Positions 1 through 8,573 are shown, counted from the stretch's first letter. The stretch: 64,000 nucleotides of DNA from Kribbella kalugense (GCF_004365875.1 NZ_SODF01000002.1:868001-932000); one strand, 5' to 3'. Made by a program: numbers and translations. The notes: generated by a model not told the origin, from the sequence alone.

Positions 1-460
1 CTTCCGGGTTTTCGAGAACCACCGGTACCCGCATATCGACCCGGCCGAGGAACAGCCGGATCTGACCCGGCTGGTCGAGCCGGACGGCGAGGAACCGTTC
101 ATCCTGCATCCCGGTGAGTTCGTCCTGGGATCGACGTACGAGCTGGTCACCCTGCCCGACGACGTCGCCGCCCGCCTCGAGGGCAAGTCGTCGCTGGGAC
201 GGCTCGGTCTGCTCACCCACTCGACGGCCGGCTTCATCGACCCCGGCTTCTCCGGCCACGTGACGCTCGAGCTGTCGAACGTCGCGACGCTGCCGATCAA
301 GCTCTGGCCCGGGATGAAGATCGGCCAGCTGTGCTTCTTCCGGCTGTCCTCCCCGGCCGAGAACCCGTACGGCTCGGCGAAGTACGGCTCCCGGTACCAG
401 GACCAGCGCGGCCCGACGCCGTCGCGCTCCTACATGAACTTCCACCGCACCGACATCTGA
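1..460 (+). CDS. dcd: dCTP deaminase, 3' part (5' end outside window)
   Basis: The reading frame enters at base 2 and ends with TGA at 458-460, giving about 152 residues. The product matches actinobacterial Dcd: it contains HPGEFVLGSTYE, the core LEGKSSLGRLGL, the segment STAGFIDPGFSGHVTLELSN and the C-terminal QRGPTPSRSY. Family members are about 190 residues, so roughly 40 N-terminal residues are missing. Dcd deaminates dCTP in the cytoplasm during dTTP synthesis. The mycobacterial enzyme, which this closely resembles, is bifunctional and also hydrolyses the dUTP formed; whether this one does too is inference. A strong hairpin terminator follows at once. Confidence in the family is very high. 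Confidence 0.97.
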   Translation, partial: FRVFENHRYPHIDPAEEQPDLTRLVEPDGEEPFILHPGEFVLGSTYELVTLPDDVAARLEGKSSLGRLGLLTHSTAGFIDPGFSGHVTLELSNVATLPIKLWPGMKIGQLCFFRLSSPAENPYGSAKYGSRYQDQRGPTPSRSYMNFHRTDI

Positions 461-467
461 CAAACGA

Positions 468-495
468 AAGGCCCCGGGAATCCCGGGGCCTTGTC
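468..495 (+). terminator. Intrinsic terminator after dcd
   Basis: A GC-rich stem of GGCCCCGGGA type with a tiny loop (469-492) lies 9 nt after the dcd stop and is followed by TTGTCGTTTC. It also lies just past the stop codon of the convergent lipoprotein gene and may serve both directions. Confidence 0.8.
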
Positions 496-507
496 GTTTC
501 AGCTGGG

Positions 508-2025
508 TCAGGCGGCCGGCTGCAGGTAGACGCAGATCGTCTCGATGTCCATCGAGCTGCCGTAGCCGCCCGTCGGCAGCTGCCGGTAGACACCGCCGTA
601 CGGCGAGACCGCGGCGGGCGACTCCTGCGTGCCGTTGTAGTCGCTCAGGTAACTGCCGCCGGGACCGTCAGACGGGGAGTCGCCGTCCGACGGAGTGCCG
701 CCGGACGTCGGGGAGTCACTGTCCGAGGGTGTGTCGCCGGTCGACGGGGTGCTGCCCGAGCTCGGGCCACCGGACGGGGTCGGGGTCGGCAGGTCCTGGC
801 CGGTCTTCGCATCCAGCAGCACCGGCTGCTTCTCGGTCTGCACATACACGACTCCGTGGAACGCCGCGGTCACGTTGGGCACGATGCGACCCCCGGAATT
901 GGTGTTCCAGCCCCAGGCCTTCTTGCCGGTGGTGTCGTCGAGCCCGAGGATCTCCTTCGGACCACTGGGCTGGGTGCTGGCGCAGACGACCGAGCTCGCC
1001 TGGTCCCAGCTGCATTCGTAGCCACCCGAGTCGTCCGCCGACAGCCCGGGCGCCGACTTCACCACGGCCCCGGTCGACAGATCGACCGAGTAGAGCGAAA
1101 CGATGTCGGTTCCCATGCCCCCGTTGGCGGTCGGCGAGTACACCGTGCCGTAGAAGAAGCCGTGCTTGGCACCGCCGGCGAGAGGCGAGAGCTCGCCCTG
1201 CTTCAGCGGGATCTGCTTCGTGACCTTCCCGCTCGCACCGTCGACGATCTCGACACTGGCGTCATTGGCGTTCTGCTGGCTCGCGGGCTTCGCGCCGGCG
1301 ATCACGCCGTCGTGTACGGCGGACGGCTCGATGCCTGGCACGACCGTGGACTTCTTCGTCGCGGGATCCGCGTACACCGTCGCCGTCTCCGTCTTGACGG
1401 TCAGGTTGCCGCTGACGCCGATCGCGACCTGACCGGTCTCCGGGTCGACCTGCGCGTTCGTCAGGTTCGGCGTACTGGTCCCTTCCACCGTGCTCACCGG
1501 CGTGGACACCTCGGCGACCTTCTGCCCGGTCGCAACGTCGATCCACTGGATCAGCACCAGGCCCTGCGGCTTCTGGGTGCCGTTGCCCTTGTCGGCCTCC
1601 GCATACGCGACCACTGCGACGTCCTTGCCGTCGACCTTGACCGCCGTCGGCACGGTCACGTCGCTGACCGTCGTGGTCTCGGCCGCGGTCGACTTGACCA
1701 CCCAGGACTTGCTCGGGTCGGCGACGTTGTTGCCGACCAGCCCGTCGTAGTGGCCGATCAGGGCCACCTGGCCGACCATTCCCAGCTGGGCCTCGTCGTA
1801 GGTGCTCCGCGTCTGAACCTTGGTCACTGGGAACGCCGCGGCGGCGGTGAAGGCCTTGGGCGGGTCGAAGGACGGGATGCTAGGGGCGGACGGGGTGGGC
1901 GAGCTGGTGGAATCGCCGCCGTTGTTGTCAGAGCCCGATTCGGACTTCTTGTCGTTGCCGCCGCAACCGGCGATCAGAATCAGGGCCGCGGTGACGGCTG
2001 TGGTTGCCACCATCGGACGCAACAT
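508..2025 (-). CDS. Secreted lipoprotein with PQQ-like beta-propeller repeats
   Basis: The 505-aa product starts with a signal ending in the lipobox LIAGC (Cys about 21), followed by a Ser/Gly/Asn-rich linker typical of exported actinobacterial lipoproteins. The body has repeated motifs such as WIDVATGQKVAE, YSVDLSTGAVVKS, GLDDTTGKKAWGW and LLDAKTGQDL, which look like blades of a PQQ-type beta-propeller. A Ser/Thr/Pro/Asp-rich tail (about 430-475) precedes the C terminus. The start at 2025 is chosen because GGGGAG sits 8 nt upstream and the signal peptide begins there; the frame stays open further upstream without signal-like sequence. Ligand and role are unknown. The gene is convergent with dcd. 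Confidence 0.75.
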   Translation of the reverse strand: MLRPMVATTAVTAALILIAGCGGNDKKSESGSDNNGGDSTSSPTPSAPSIPSFDPPKAFTAAAAFPVTKVQTRSTYDEAQLGMVGQVALIGHYDGLVGNNVADPSKSWVVKSTAAETTTVSDVTVPTAVKVDGKDVAVVAYAEADKGNGTQKPQGLVLIQWIDVATGQKVAEVSTPVSTVEGTSTPNLTNAQVDPETGQVAIGVSGNLTVKTETATVYADPATKKSTVVPGIEPSAVHDGVIAGAKPASQQNANDASVEIVDGASGKVTKQIPLKQGELSPLAGGAKHGFFYGTVYSPTANGGMGTDIVSLYSVDLSTGAVVKSAPGLSADDSGGYECSWDQASSVVCASTQPSGPKEILGLDDTTGKKAWGWNTNSGGRIVPNVTAAFHGVVYVQTEKQPVLLDAKTGQDLPTPTPSGGPSSGSTPSTGDTPSDSDSPTSGGTPSDGDSPSDGPGGSYLSDYNGTQESPAAVSPYGGVYRQLPTGGYGSSMDIETICVYLQPAA

Positions 2026-2218
2026 CGTTGGTTTCTCCCCAGGGTCGACCGAGAATGATCGACTGAACGCTAGCAGTGTGCACGGGTCCGCCCGGCAGTT
2101 ATCCACAGACACTGCATCAACCTGCAAGCATCTGGGCCTCAGCTCCCCCGGCTGATCAGGCCCAGACGCTCCAACAGGCTGCAGAGCGCGGCAGTCGCGC
2201 CGTTCATCGGTACGCCGT

Positions 2219-2470
2219 TCATCGGACGATCGAGAGCCCGGTCCCGCGGTGCCGCCCCTGCGGCTCGGTGAGAACCCGGGACGCGGGCTCGGCCAGCCGC
2301 CGGGAGGCGGGCTCCAGCCGGTCGGCCAGCCGGCGCAGCGCGCTGGCCAGTCCTTCCCGCGGGCTGGTGCGGGTCTCCTCCTTGCGGTCGTGCCGCTGGG
2401 CGCGGGCCTCGGCGGCGCGCAACTGCTCGGCGACCTGGTACCTGGCAACCTCGGTGTGTTCGGTGATCAT
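2219..2470 (-). CDS. Small hypothetical charged protein (83 aa)
   Basis: The product is rich in Arg, Ala and Glu, with a helical pattern (VAEQLRAAEARAQRH, LASALRRLADRLEPASRRLA) and no membrane segment or signal peptide. The start at 2470 has GGGGAG 8 nt upstream, a better site than the alternative 16 codons earlier at 2518. I do not recognise a family. It lies upstream of the lipoprotein gene on the same strand, with about 190 nt between them, so co-transcription is possible. A short amphipathic, coiled-coil-like cytoplasmic protein is all that can be said. Confidence 0.55.
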   Translation of the reverse strand: MITEHTEVARYQVAEQLRAAEARAQRHDRKEETRTSPREGLASALRRLADRLEPASRRLAEPASRVLTEPQGRHRGTGLSIVR

Positions 2471-2618
2471 GGTCGTGCTCCCCTCGGATAATCCCCGTGT
2501 GCTGGTGGTTTTCGGCAATGCTTCGCCTAGGTCCCGCCCTGCCGGCGGACCTGTGGATCGCTTACATCAACCCAACGAACCCGACCGCGTGATTTCGACG
2601 CGTGCGGTGTTGCTGGGG

Positions 2619-3455
2619 TCAGACCTTGACGACGGTGATGTCGCCGGAGACGGTGCGGGCCCGCAGTGTCAGCGCCCGCTCCCCCTCGGCCGGCTTCTCG
2701 CTGGGCTCGAGGTCGCACCGGATCTGCCCGGTGACCGTCTTCAGGTCGAGGAACGTCGGGAGTCCGTCGGGGACCCCGATCTGTACGTCGCCGCGGGCCG
2801 TCTCGGCCTGGACGCTCGGTGCGTCGGCGATCTCGACCTTGACGTCGCCGGAGCCGGAGGTGGCGACCGAGTGGTCGCGGATCCGCTCGATGGTGATGTC
2901 GCCCGAGCCGACCTTGACCGAGGTGGGACCGGCCACGTCGCCGACCGTGACGTCACCGGAGCCGGTGCTCAGGCCGAGCGCGTCGCCGGCCTCCTCGATG
3001 TCGATCGAGCCCGAGCCGGTGCTGGCCCGGACCGCGCCGGCCACCGACTCGACCTTGACGTCACCGCTGCCGGTGTTGACGCCGAGCTCGTGCTCGACCC
3101 GGGTCAGCCGGACGTCGCCGGAGCCGGTCGCGAGCCGCGCCGAGCCGAGCGGCACGTCCGCCACGATGTCACCCGAGCCGGTCTTGACCCGGGCGTCGAG
3201 CACCGCGGAGGTCGCGATCCGGACCTGGATCTCCGGGCCCCGGCGGACGTTCTGCGGGCTCTCGATGACGAGCTCGCCGTCGGTGACCTCGAAGATCACG
3301 CCGGTGTCGTCACCGTCGATCTCCATCGAGACCACGGTGCCCTCGCCGTCGGGGTTGGATCCGAGCTCGACCAGGCCGGAGCCGATCTCGATCCGGATCC
3401 GGTCGATCCGGTCGTTCTCGTCGTCAATGAACTGGGTCGCGCTGTGGTCGCTCAT
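2619..3455 (-). CDS. DUF4097-type beta-strand repeat protein (cytoplasmic form)
   Basis: The 278-aa product contains many short strands with the motif TGSGDV/TGSGDI repeated about every 18-20 residues between 90 and 230, the hallmark of DUF4097 putative adhesin-like beta-helix proteins. No signal peptide or membrane segment is seen, unlike the second DUF4097 gene near 27 kb. The ATG at 3455 overlaps the TGA of the upstream regulator gene (ATGA), with GGGATGGG before it, so the pair should be translationally coupled. An alternative start three codons earlier exists. The family's molecular role is not established. The coupling suggests it works with, or reports to, the ribbon-helix-helix protein. 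Confidence 0.85.
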   Translation of the reverse strand: MSDHSATQFIDDENDRIDRIRIEIGSGLVELGSNPDGEGTVVSMEIDGDDTGVIFEVTDGELVIESPQNVRRGPEIQVRIATSAVLDARVKTGSGDIVADVPLGSARLATGSGDVRLTRVEHELGVNTGSGDVKVESVAGAVRASTGSGSIDIEEAGDALGLSTGSGDVTVGDVAGPTSVKVGSGDITIERIRDHSVATSGSGDVKVEIADAPSVQAETARGDVQIGVPDGLPTFLDLKTVTGQIRCDLEPSEKPAEGERALTLRARTVSGDITVVKV

Positions 3456-4213
3456 TCTGCCCATCCCGTCATTCGCTGTCCCGGTCCGTGTCCGCCCTTG
3501 CGCCGTTCCTTGTCCTCGCGCCGCCGGTCGCGGTCGTCCCGCCGCCGGTCACGGTCCCGCTTGCCGCCGCGGTCCGAGCCGAAGACACCCTCGTCACCGA
3601 AGGGTCCGTTCGGGCCGAACACGCCGTTCGGGCCGAAGACTCCGTCGGGGCCGAGCGGTCCGTTCGGGCCTAGCGGGCCTTCGGGACCGAACACCGGACC
3701 CCGCGGCGGGCGCGGCGGCCGGGGCGGACGCGGGCCACCACGGCGGCCACGGTCGCTGAGCTCGGTCATCACGGTGCGCATCAGCCACGCGTTCGAGGAG
3801 ATGCCCTCGGCATTCGCGGCCTCGTCCACCTTGTTCTTGATCGACATCGGCAGCCGCAGCGTGATCCGTGCGGTCGGCTCGTCGGCGTCCAGCACGAGCT
3901 GCTCGGCAGCCTCGGCGTACGCCTCCTCGTCGATGTCGTCGTCGGTCTCGTCCGGACCGGTCAGCTGGCTGGGCGCCGGCGTGACCACGAACTGCGGACG
4001 GCCGCCGGCCATCCGGAGCTCGACCGAACCCGGGGACAGCTCGCGGCTGATCTCCCCGGCGGCGTCGGACAGGGCTGAGATGAGGGCCAGCCGGCCCGCG
4101 TCATCCAGCGTTGCCCCGAGGCGCTGAGCCACGGAGCGAGTCTGCTCGTCGGCCAGGGCGGTGGCGTTCTCAACGCTCCGCCGGACCGACTCGAGGTAGT
4201 GGTCAAGTTCCAT
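3452..4213 (-). CDS. Ribbon-helix-helix regulator with low-complexity GPxG tail
   Basis: This 253-aa protein has an N-terminal helical part (1-110). Residues 115-152 form a ribbon-helix-helix segment, with strand ARITLRLP followed by two helices ending in NAWLMRTVM, as in Arc/CopG/HicB-type DNA-binding domains. A Pro/Gly tail (about 160-212) repeats units such as GPNGPLGPDGVFGPNG, and a strongly basic end (RDRRRDDRDRR) follows. The start at 4213 is chosen because a TTGACA/CATGAT promoter ends exactly 7 nt upstream, implying a leaderless message; ATG at 4225 is the alternative and lies inside the -10 hexamer. A TGACGTCA palindrome lies in the promoter spacer, so autoregulation is likely. HicB-type antitoxin is an alternative reading, but no toxin gene is adjacent. 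Confidence 0.75.
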   Translation of the reverse strand: MELDHYLESVRRSVENATALADEQTRSVAQRLGATLDDAGRLALISALSDAAGEISRELSPGSVELRMAGGRPQFVVTPAPSQLTGPDETDDDIDEEAYAEAAEQLVLDADEPTARITLRLPMSIKNKVDEAANAEGISSNAWLMRTVMTELSDRGRRGGPRPPRPPRPPRGPVFGPEGPLGPNGPLGPDGVFGPNGVFGPNGPFGDEGVFGSDRGGKRDRDRRRDDRDRRREDKERRKGGHGPGQRMTGWAE

Positions 4214-4220
4214 GGCAGCA

Positions 4221-4250
4221 ATCATGGCGTCATCGTGACGTCACTGTCAA
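4221..4250 (-). promoter_or_regulatory. Promoter with palindromic operator for the RHH/DUF4097 operon
   Basis: On the minus strand TTGACA (4245-4250) and CATGAT (4221-4226) are 18 nt apart. The -10 ends 7 nt before the ATG at 4213. The perfect palindrome TGACGTCA (4236-4243) lies in the spacer and a similar half site, TGATGTCACG, follows upstream at about 4258-4267. This is a plausible binding site for the encoded RHH protein. Confidence 0.65.
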
Positions 4251-4324
4251 CCCCTTCTGATGTCACGTCGTCGTCAGAGTGGCGGCAAGGGCAGAATGGC
4301 GTGCAGTCAACCAAGGAGGACGAG

Positions 4325-5119
4325 TTGTCCAGAGGAGTGCTCATCACCGGCGCATCCAGGGGCGTCGGCGCGGCGGCCGCCCGTGCGTTCGCGCGGGCCG
4401 GCGACCGTGTCGTCCTGCACTGCCGCGGCGCGGTCGACCGCGCTGAGGAGATCCGCGCCGGACTGCCCGGCGACGGTCATGCGGTGGTCGCCGCGGATCT
4501 CGGTGATCCGGCCGCAATCCCTGCCCTGGTTGACGAAGCGGCGTCCGCGCTCGGCCGGATCGACGTACTCGTCAACAACGCCGCGATGTTCGTCGACGAG
4601 CCGGTCGCGGGCTCGCGTCGGATCGGTCACCCGCTGAGCGAGACGTCGTACGACGAATGGGTCGCGACCTGGCGCCGTACCCTGGCCGTCAACCTCGAGG
4701 GCGCGGCGCATGTGACCTGGTGCGTGGCCCGGCAGATGCTCGACACGGACCCCGCGGACGGCGTACGGCGAGGTGCTGTCGTGAACGTCGGATCGCGCGG
4801 CGCCTATCGAGGCGAGCCGGATGTGCCCGCGTACGGCGCCTCCAAGGCCGGACTGCACTCGCTCGGGCAGTCACTGGCGGCATCACTGGCCCCACATGAC
4901 ATCACCGTGACGTCGATCGCGCCCGGATTCATCGCCACCGACATGACCGAGTCGTTCCTGGCGGGTCCTGGCGGCGACGCGATCCGGGCGCAGAGCCCGT
5001 TCGACCGCGTCGCCACCGCCGAAGAGGTGGGCGACGCGATCTACTGGCTGGCCTCACCCCAGGCGAACTGGGCTAGCGGCGCGGTCCTCGACTTCAACGG
5101 GGCGTCGTACCTGCACTGA
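4325..5119 (+). CDS. SDR-family oxidoreductase
   Basis: The 264-aa product is a classical short-chain dehydrogenase/reductase. It has the cofactor motif TGASRGVG at about 9-16, an acidic turn AADLGDP, NNAA, a catalytic Ser in VVNVGSRG, the YGASK catalytic Tyr/Lys and PGFIATDM after it. The end ASGAVLDFNGASYLH is typical of FabG-like enzymes. The start is TTG at 4325 because AAGGAGGA lies 5 nt upstream; the frame stays open upstream to 4199, but that part lacks SDR features and overlaps the divergent promoter. NAD(P)-dependent alcohol/ketone oxidoreduction is expected; the substrate cannot be told. Its 3' end overlaps the convergent CPBP gene by 66 nt. Confidence 0.88.
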   Translation: MSRGVLITGASRGVGAAAARAFARAGDRVVLHCRGAVDRAEEIRAGLPGDGHAVVAADLGDPAAIPALVDEAASALGRIDVLVNNAAMFVDEPVAGSRRIGHPLSETSYDEWVATWRRTLAVNLEGAAHVTWCVARQMLDTDPADGVRRGAVVNVGSRGAYRGEPDVPAYGASKAGLHSLGQSLAASLAPHDITVTSIAPGFIATDMTESFLAGPGGDAIRAQSPFDRVATAEEVGDAIYWLASPQANWASGAVLDFNGASYLH

Positions 5120-5815
5120 GGTGACGATGACGGCGGCGATCGCCCAGACCCCGGCGAGCACCGCCATCGGGAACAGGTCACCGTTCTCCTCGGTGAAGAG
5201 CAGGATCAGGCCGAGGTTGACCGCGGCATGGGCAGCGGTGGCGATGACGAGGTTGGTACGGCGGGAGCCGTTGACCACCGCACCCATCACCACCGCCAGC
5301 CCGGTCGCCATCACGACGAAGAGCCCCATGTACACCAGCCCGTGCGAGAACCCGCCGATGTGCCAGAAGCCCCAGAGCAGGCCGACGATGAGCGACGAAC
5401 GCAGTACCGAGAAGCGCGTCTGCAGGTAGGGCTGCAGGTACGCGCGCCAGCCGAGCTCCTCGCCCGCGGCACCGACGATCATCGTGATCACCAGCGCCCA
5501 GAACGGGAACGGCAGGCTCTCGGCCCGCCACGGCCGGCCGGCGATCACGTGGACGAGCACCGACGCCAGCATCGCCGCGATCACGATCCCCACCACGAGC
5601 GCACTCCGGCCCGCGGCAACCGACACCGGCGTGAACCGCGCGTCGACCCGCGTCGTACGACGGAACAGCAGGAACATCACGCCGACCGCGAGAGCCGGCG
5701 CGAACTGGACGATCTGGATCAGGTCCGGACTCAGCCCGACAGCCGACTGCAACACGTTCAACAATCCGCTGAAGACCATCGTGACCAGATAGAAGACCGA
5801 TACGCGTAGAAACAC
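5054..5815 (-). CDS. CPBP-family intramembrane metalloprotease
   Basis: This 253-aa protein has six to eight hydrophobic segments and the three CPBP/CAAX-protease motifs: EELGWR at about 119-124, WGFWHIGGF about 40 residues later, and AHAAVNL near 215. These supply the glutamates and histidines of the membrane-embedded metal site. The GTG start at 5815 is preceded by AGGAG at good spacing, located inside the end of the tetR gene, so the two genes form an operon separated by 2 nt. Members of this family cleave prenylated or other membrane substrates and some confer bacteriocin immunity; the substrate here is unknown. The C-terminal 22 codons overlap the end of the convergent SDR gene. Confidence 0.85.
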   Translation of the reverse strand: MFLRVSVFYLVTMVFSGLLNVLQSAVGLSPDLIQIVQFAPALAVGVMFLLFRRTTRVDARFTPVSVAAGRSALVVGIVIAAMLASVLVHVIAGRPWRAESLPFPFWALVITMIVGAAGEELGWRAYLQPYLQTRFSVLRSSLIVGLLWGFWHIGGFSHGLVYMGLFVVMATGLAVVMGAVVNGSRRTNLVIATAAHAAVNLGLILLFTEENGDLFPMAVLAGVWAIAAVIVTSVQVRRPVEVEDRAASPVRLG

Positions 5816-5817
5816 CG

Positions 5818-6408
5818 TTACTCCTGAGCGAGGTAGGGGGCGATCACCAGATCGAGCTGCTCGGCCAGGAACTCGGTCAGCGAGCCCCAGCCGTTCACCG
5901 CCCAGACCTGGAGCGCACCGTTGAAACAGACAAGGGTGTGGCGCGCGAGCGCCGGTACGTCGGTGTCCGCGCGGAGCTCGCCGGCTTCCACCGCGGCCCG
6001 GTAGAACCGGTCGCAGCTGTCCACGATCGCGGCCGAGTGCGCCAGCGCGTGCCGGCGGAACTCCGGGTCCGCGACGTCGAGCTGGACGAATCCGAGACCG
6101 TTGCCGAGCTCCTCGCGATGCTTGATGTGGGCAACGGCCGACAGTCCGAAGTCCCGGAGGGTCGCCAGCGGCGAAGTGTTCCGGGCGGCGGCCGCCTCGG
6201 CTTCACGCAGCACCATCAGCGGCGACCGGGCGGCGGACGCGAGCAGCAGCCCGCGCTTGGACCCGAACCGCTGCATCAGCGTCGGCGGCGCCAGCCCGAC
6301 CCGCGCACCGACCGCGGCGAGGGTCAGTTTGACCGGTCCGAGCTCGGCCAGGACCTGGCGGGTGGCGTCCAGGATCACGTCGTCGCTCACCAGCCTCGGC
6401 CGCGCCAT
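5818..6408 (-). CDS. TetR-family transcriptional regulator
   Basis: The 196-aa product has an N-terminal helix-turn-helix (TLAAVGARVGLAPPTLMQRFGSK, about 28-50; note QRFGSK where YRHF-type motifs are usual) and an alpha-helical ligand-binding part. AGGAGG lies 6 nt before the ATG. It is the first gene of a two-gene operon with the CPBP protease. A perfect GAATGGCCATTC palindrome just upstream is the obvious operator candidate. The ligand is unknown; regulation of itself and of the protease gene is the simplest inference from the arrangement. Confidence 0.88.
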   Translation of the reverse strand: MARPRLVSDDVILDATRQVLAELGPVKLTLAAVGARVGLAPPTLMQRFGSKRGLLLASAARSPLMVLREAEAAAARNTSPLATLRDFGLSAVAHIKHREELGNGLGFVQLDVADPEFRRHALAHSAAIVDSCDRFYRAAVEAGELRADTDVPALARHTLVCFNGALQVWAVNGWGSLTEFLAEQLDLVIAPYLAQE

Positions 6409-6426
6409 TGCCGCCTCCTAGTTTGT

Positions 6427-6438
6427 GAATGGCCATTC
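6427..6438. promoter_or_regulatory. Palindrome before the tetR/CPBP operon
   Basis: GAATGGCCATTC is a perfect 12-bp palindrome located 19-30 nt upstream of the tetR start codon and just upstream of its Shine-Dalgarno. It is likely the TetR operator. Confidence 0.55.
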
Positions 6439-6593
6439 GTTAACTGACGAAATCGTAACAGATCCTTGTTGGCTCAGTTATTCAGTGACAACGGGTGAGC
6501 TTCCGGATACCTGGAGAGGGGTCCGGACCAGCGAGCCCCGCCGTCCGGTGCACCCGTCCGTCGCCGGGCTCGTCGTACAACGGGAGCCTCTTC

Positions 6594-8573
6594 ATGCGTT
6601 TCGCCCGCATCACTCTGGGCCTGCTGCTGACGCCGGCAGGCCTGCTGGCCGCCGTCGCCGGAGCAGCCTCCGCCTTCTGGCTGGTCGGTCCGGACAACAC
6701 GATCTCGACCCCCAGCCGTGAGCTCGCCAGCCACGGCCTCGCGGTGGTGACCGCGCCCACGCTGCTCGACCGGCACGGCCCGACGCTGCATGTCACCGCG
6801 TCCGGCGACAAGCCGCTGTTCGTCGGCGTCGGGCAGGACCTCGACGTCCGCGACTACCTCGCGGGGGCCGCGCACACCCGGCTGATCCGCTTCGATCCGC
6901 CGAGCACGTTCGGCACGCAGGACCTGCGCGGCAAGACCGGCAAGGTGACGCCGCCCGGCAACCTCGACTGGTGGGTCGCGCGGTCCGCGCCCGGCTCGCA
7001 GTCCGTCAGTTGGCCGATGCAGGACGGTCGGTACGACGTCGTGGTGATGAACGCTGACGGCACGCCCGCAGTTGGTGCGCAGGTCAGCTTCGGGGTGCAG
7101 GTGCACCGCCTCTTCGGCATCTGCTTGCTGGTGCTGGGTGCGGGCGTCGCGCTGCTGGCGCTCGGGTTGGCGCTGCTGTTCCGTCGCCGCCGGACCGCGG
7201 TGGTGGCCGACGCGGCGACGACGACCGAGATCCCGGTCCAGCCTGAGTCGCGTATCCCGGTCCTGGTCCCGACGGCTCCTCGCGCGGTCGAAGCAGACGA
7301 CGCTGCGCCTGAGCCTGCTCCGGCGTACCGCGTCTCGCCGTTCGCACCGGAGCGGGTCAGCCCGTTCGCACCGACGCGGCCGGCCACGACCGTTCCGGCG
7401 GCGCCGATGTTCATGTCGGCCGCTGCGGTCGCTCGGGCCAAGTCGCCGGCGCTGATCGGAGCCGGATCGCCCCAGCGGTACGACGAACCCGTTGAGAGCA
7501 CTGAGCCTGTCGAAGCTGTCGAGGCTGTTGAGTCGGCGACTGTTCCGCTGGCTGCTTCGCCTGAGTTCGAGAAGAGTGACGAAGCGGTCCGGCGGACCGC
7601 GGCGCTGCTCGCCAGCGGCGCCTTGTTGCTCACGACAACGAGCTGCGGCCTGATGCCGCCGAAGAACAGCCTGACCGCGCCGGACAGCCGCCCGGCCGTC
7701 ACGCTCGCCGACGCGCAGGCCGTCGTCCAGCACTACAACCAGGTCAACAACCACGCGAACCAGACTCGTGACGCCAAGTTGTCCGGCACGGTCGAGGGCA
7801 ATCCGACGCTCGCGCAGACCCAAGCGGGCTTCGTGATCGGGCGGAAGCTCGACGCGACCGGCAAGGCCAAGTCGAAGCCGTTCACCTATACCGACCCAGA
7901 GATCGGCGCTCCGCAGTTCGCGTCGTACCCGATGCGGTTCGTGGTCAGCTCCGGCGTCTCCAACGCCCCGGGCAACCGCCAGCTCGGCGTCTGGCAGCGG
8001 GAGAACGCCGGCAGCCCGTGGCTGTTGACGCACTCGGTCTACCCGCCGAAAGCGACGGAGCTGCCGCCGATCGACGGGCTGCGCACCGCGGCCACGAGCG
8101 ACCTGAACAAGCTCCAGAGTCAGCCCGCGGCGGTTGCCAAGGATCTCGCGGCGTACCTGACCGGCGGCGAGAACGCGCCGCAGTCGAAGCTGTTCACGCC
8201 GTCGACCAGCCTGTCGAATTTCCTCAAGCTGCGGGCGACCTCGAAGGCCACCGACACCGCCGAGCCGTACATCGCGAGCGTGACCGACGCGTACCTCCCG
8301 TCCGGCGACCCGCTCACCTTCATCACGTCGTCGGGCGACGCCCTGGTGTTCCTGTCGATCACCGAGCAGTACCTGCAGCGGGTCGAGCCGGGCTCGAACG
8401 CGTACTGGACCAGCGGCGAGGCGACCGCCTTCAGCAGCATGGTCAAGTACACCCAGAGCCTGCACCAGGACTACCTCCACCAGGTAGCCCTCGTCATCCC
8501 CACCAAGACCAGCGGCGACGCGATCCGCGTCCTCTCCATCGACCCCCAACTAATCGGCGCCGGCGGCCTCTGA
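6594..8573 (+). CDS. Membrane protein fused to a lipoprotein-like C-terminal domain
   Basis: This 659-aa protein looks like two exported proteins joined. Residues 5-31 form a signal anchor and 32-170 an extracytoplasmic domain. A membrane helix at 172-196 ends in RRRR, and 200-330 is a Pro/Ala/Glu-rich linker. A second hydrophobic stretch (336-350) ends in a lipobox-like TTTSC and is followed by about 300 residues that resemble the DUF8094 domain of actinobacterial lipoproteins. The start at 6594 has GGGAG 7 nt upstream. Inferred topology is two extracytoplasmic domains joined by a cytoplasmic linker. The substrate and role are unknown. No partner gene is obvious; the polysaccharide lyase follows on the same strand after a 97-nt gap. 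Confidence 0.65.
   Translation: MRFARITLGLLLTPAGLLAAVAGAASAFWLVGPDNTISTPSRELASHGLAVVTAPTLLDRHGPTLHVTASGDKPLFVGVGQDLDVRDYLAGAAHTRLIRFDPPSTFGTQDLRGKTGKVTPPGNLDWWVARSAPGSQSVSWPMQDGRYDVVVMNADGTPAVGAQVSFGVQVHRLFGICLLVLGAGVALLALGLALLFRRRRTAVVADAATTTEIPVQPESRIPVLVPTAPRAVEADDAAPEPAPAYRVSPFAPERVSPFAPTRPATTVPAAPMFMSAAAVARAKSPALIGAGSPQRYDEPVESTEPVEAVEAVESATVPLAASPEFEKSDEAVRRTAALLASGALLLTTTSCGLMPPKNSLTAPDSRPAVTLADAQAVVQHYNQVNNHANQTRDAKLSGTVEGNPTLAQTQAGFVIGRKLDATGKAKSKPFTYTDPEIGAPQFASYPMRFVVSSGVSNAPGNRQLGVWQRENAGSPWLLTHSVYPPKATELPPIDGLRTAATSDLNKLQSQPAAVAKDLAAYLTGGENAPQSKLFTPSTSLSNFLKLRATSKATDTAEPYIASVTDAYLPSGDPLTFITSSGDALVFLSITEQYLQRVEPGSNAYWTSGEATAFSSMVKYTQSLHQDYLHQVALVIPTKTSGDAIRVLSIDPQLIGAGGL

Noticed and set aside
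331..2058. Very long open frames opposite or out of phase with real genes, for example antisense to the lipoprotein gene and to the SARP gene
   Set aside because: They are Arg/Gly/Ala/His-rich, lack domain motifs and ribosome sites, and are expected by-products of high-GC codon bias.
2099..2107. TTATCCACA / TTGTCCACA DnaA-box matches near 2099, 31191, 51582 and 56240
   Set aside because: They are single sites tens of kilobases apart, not clustered, and there is no dnaA, dnaN or AT-rich region, so no origin is called.
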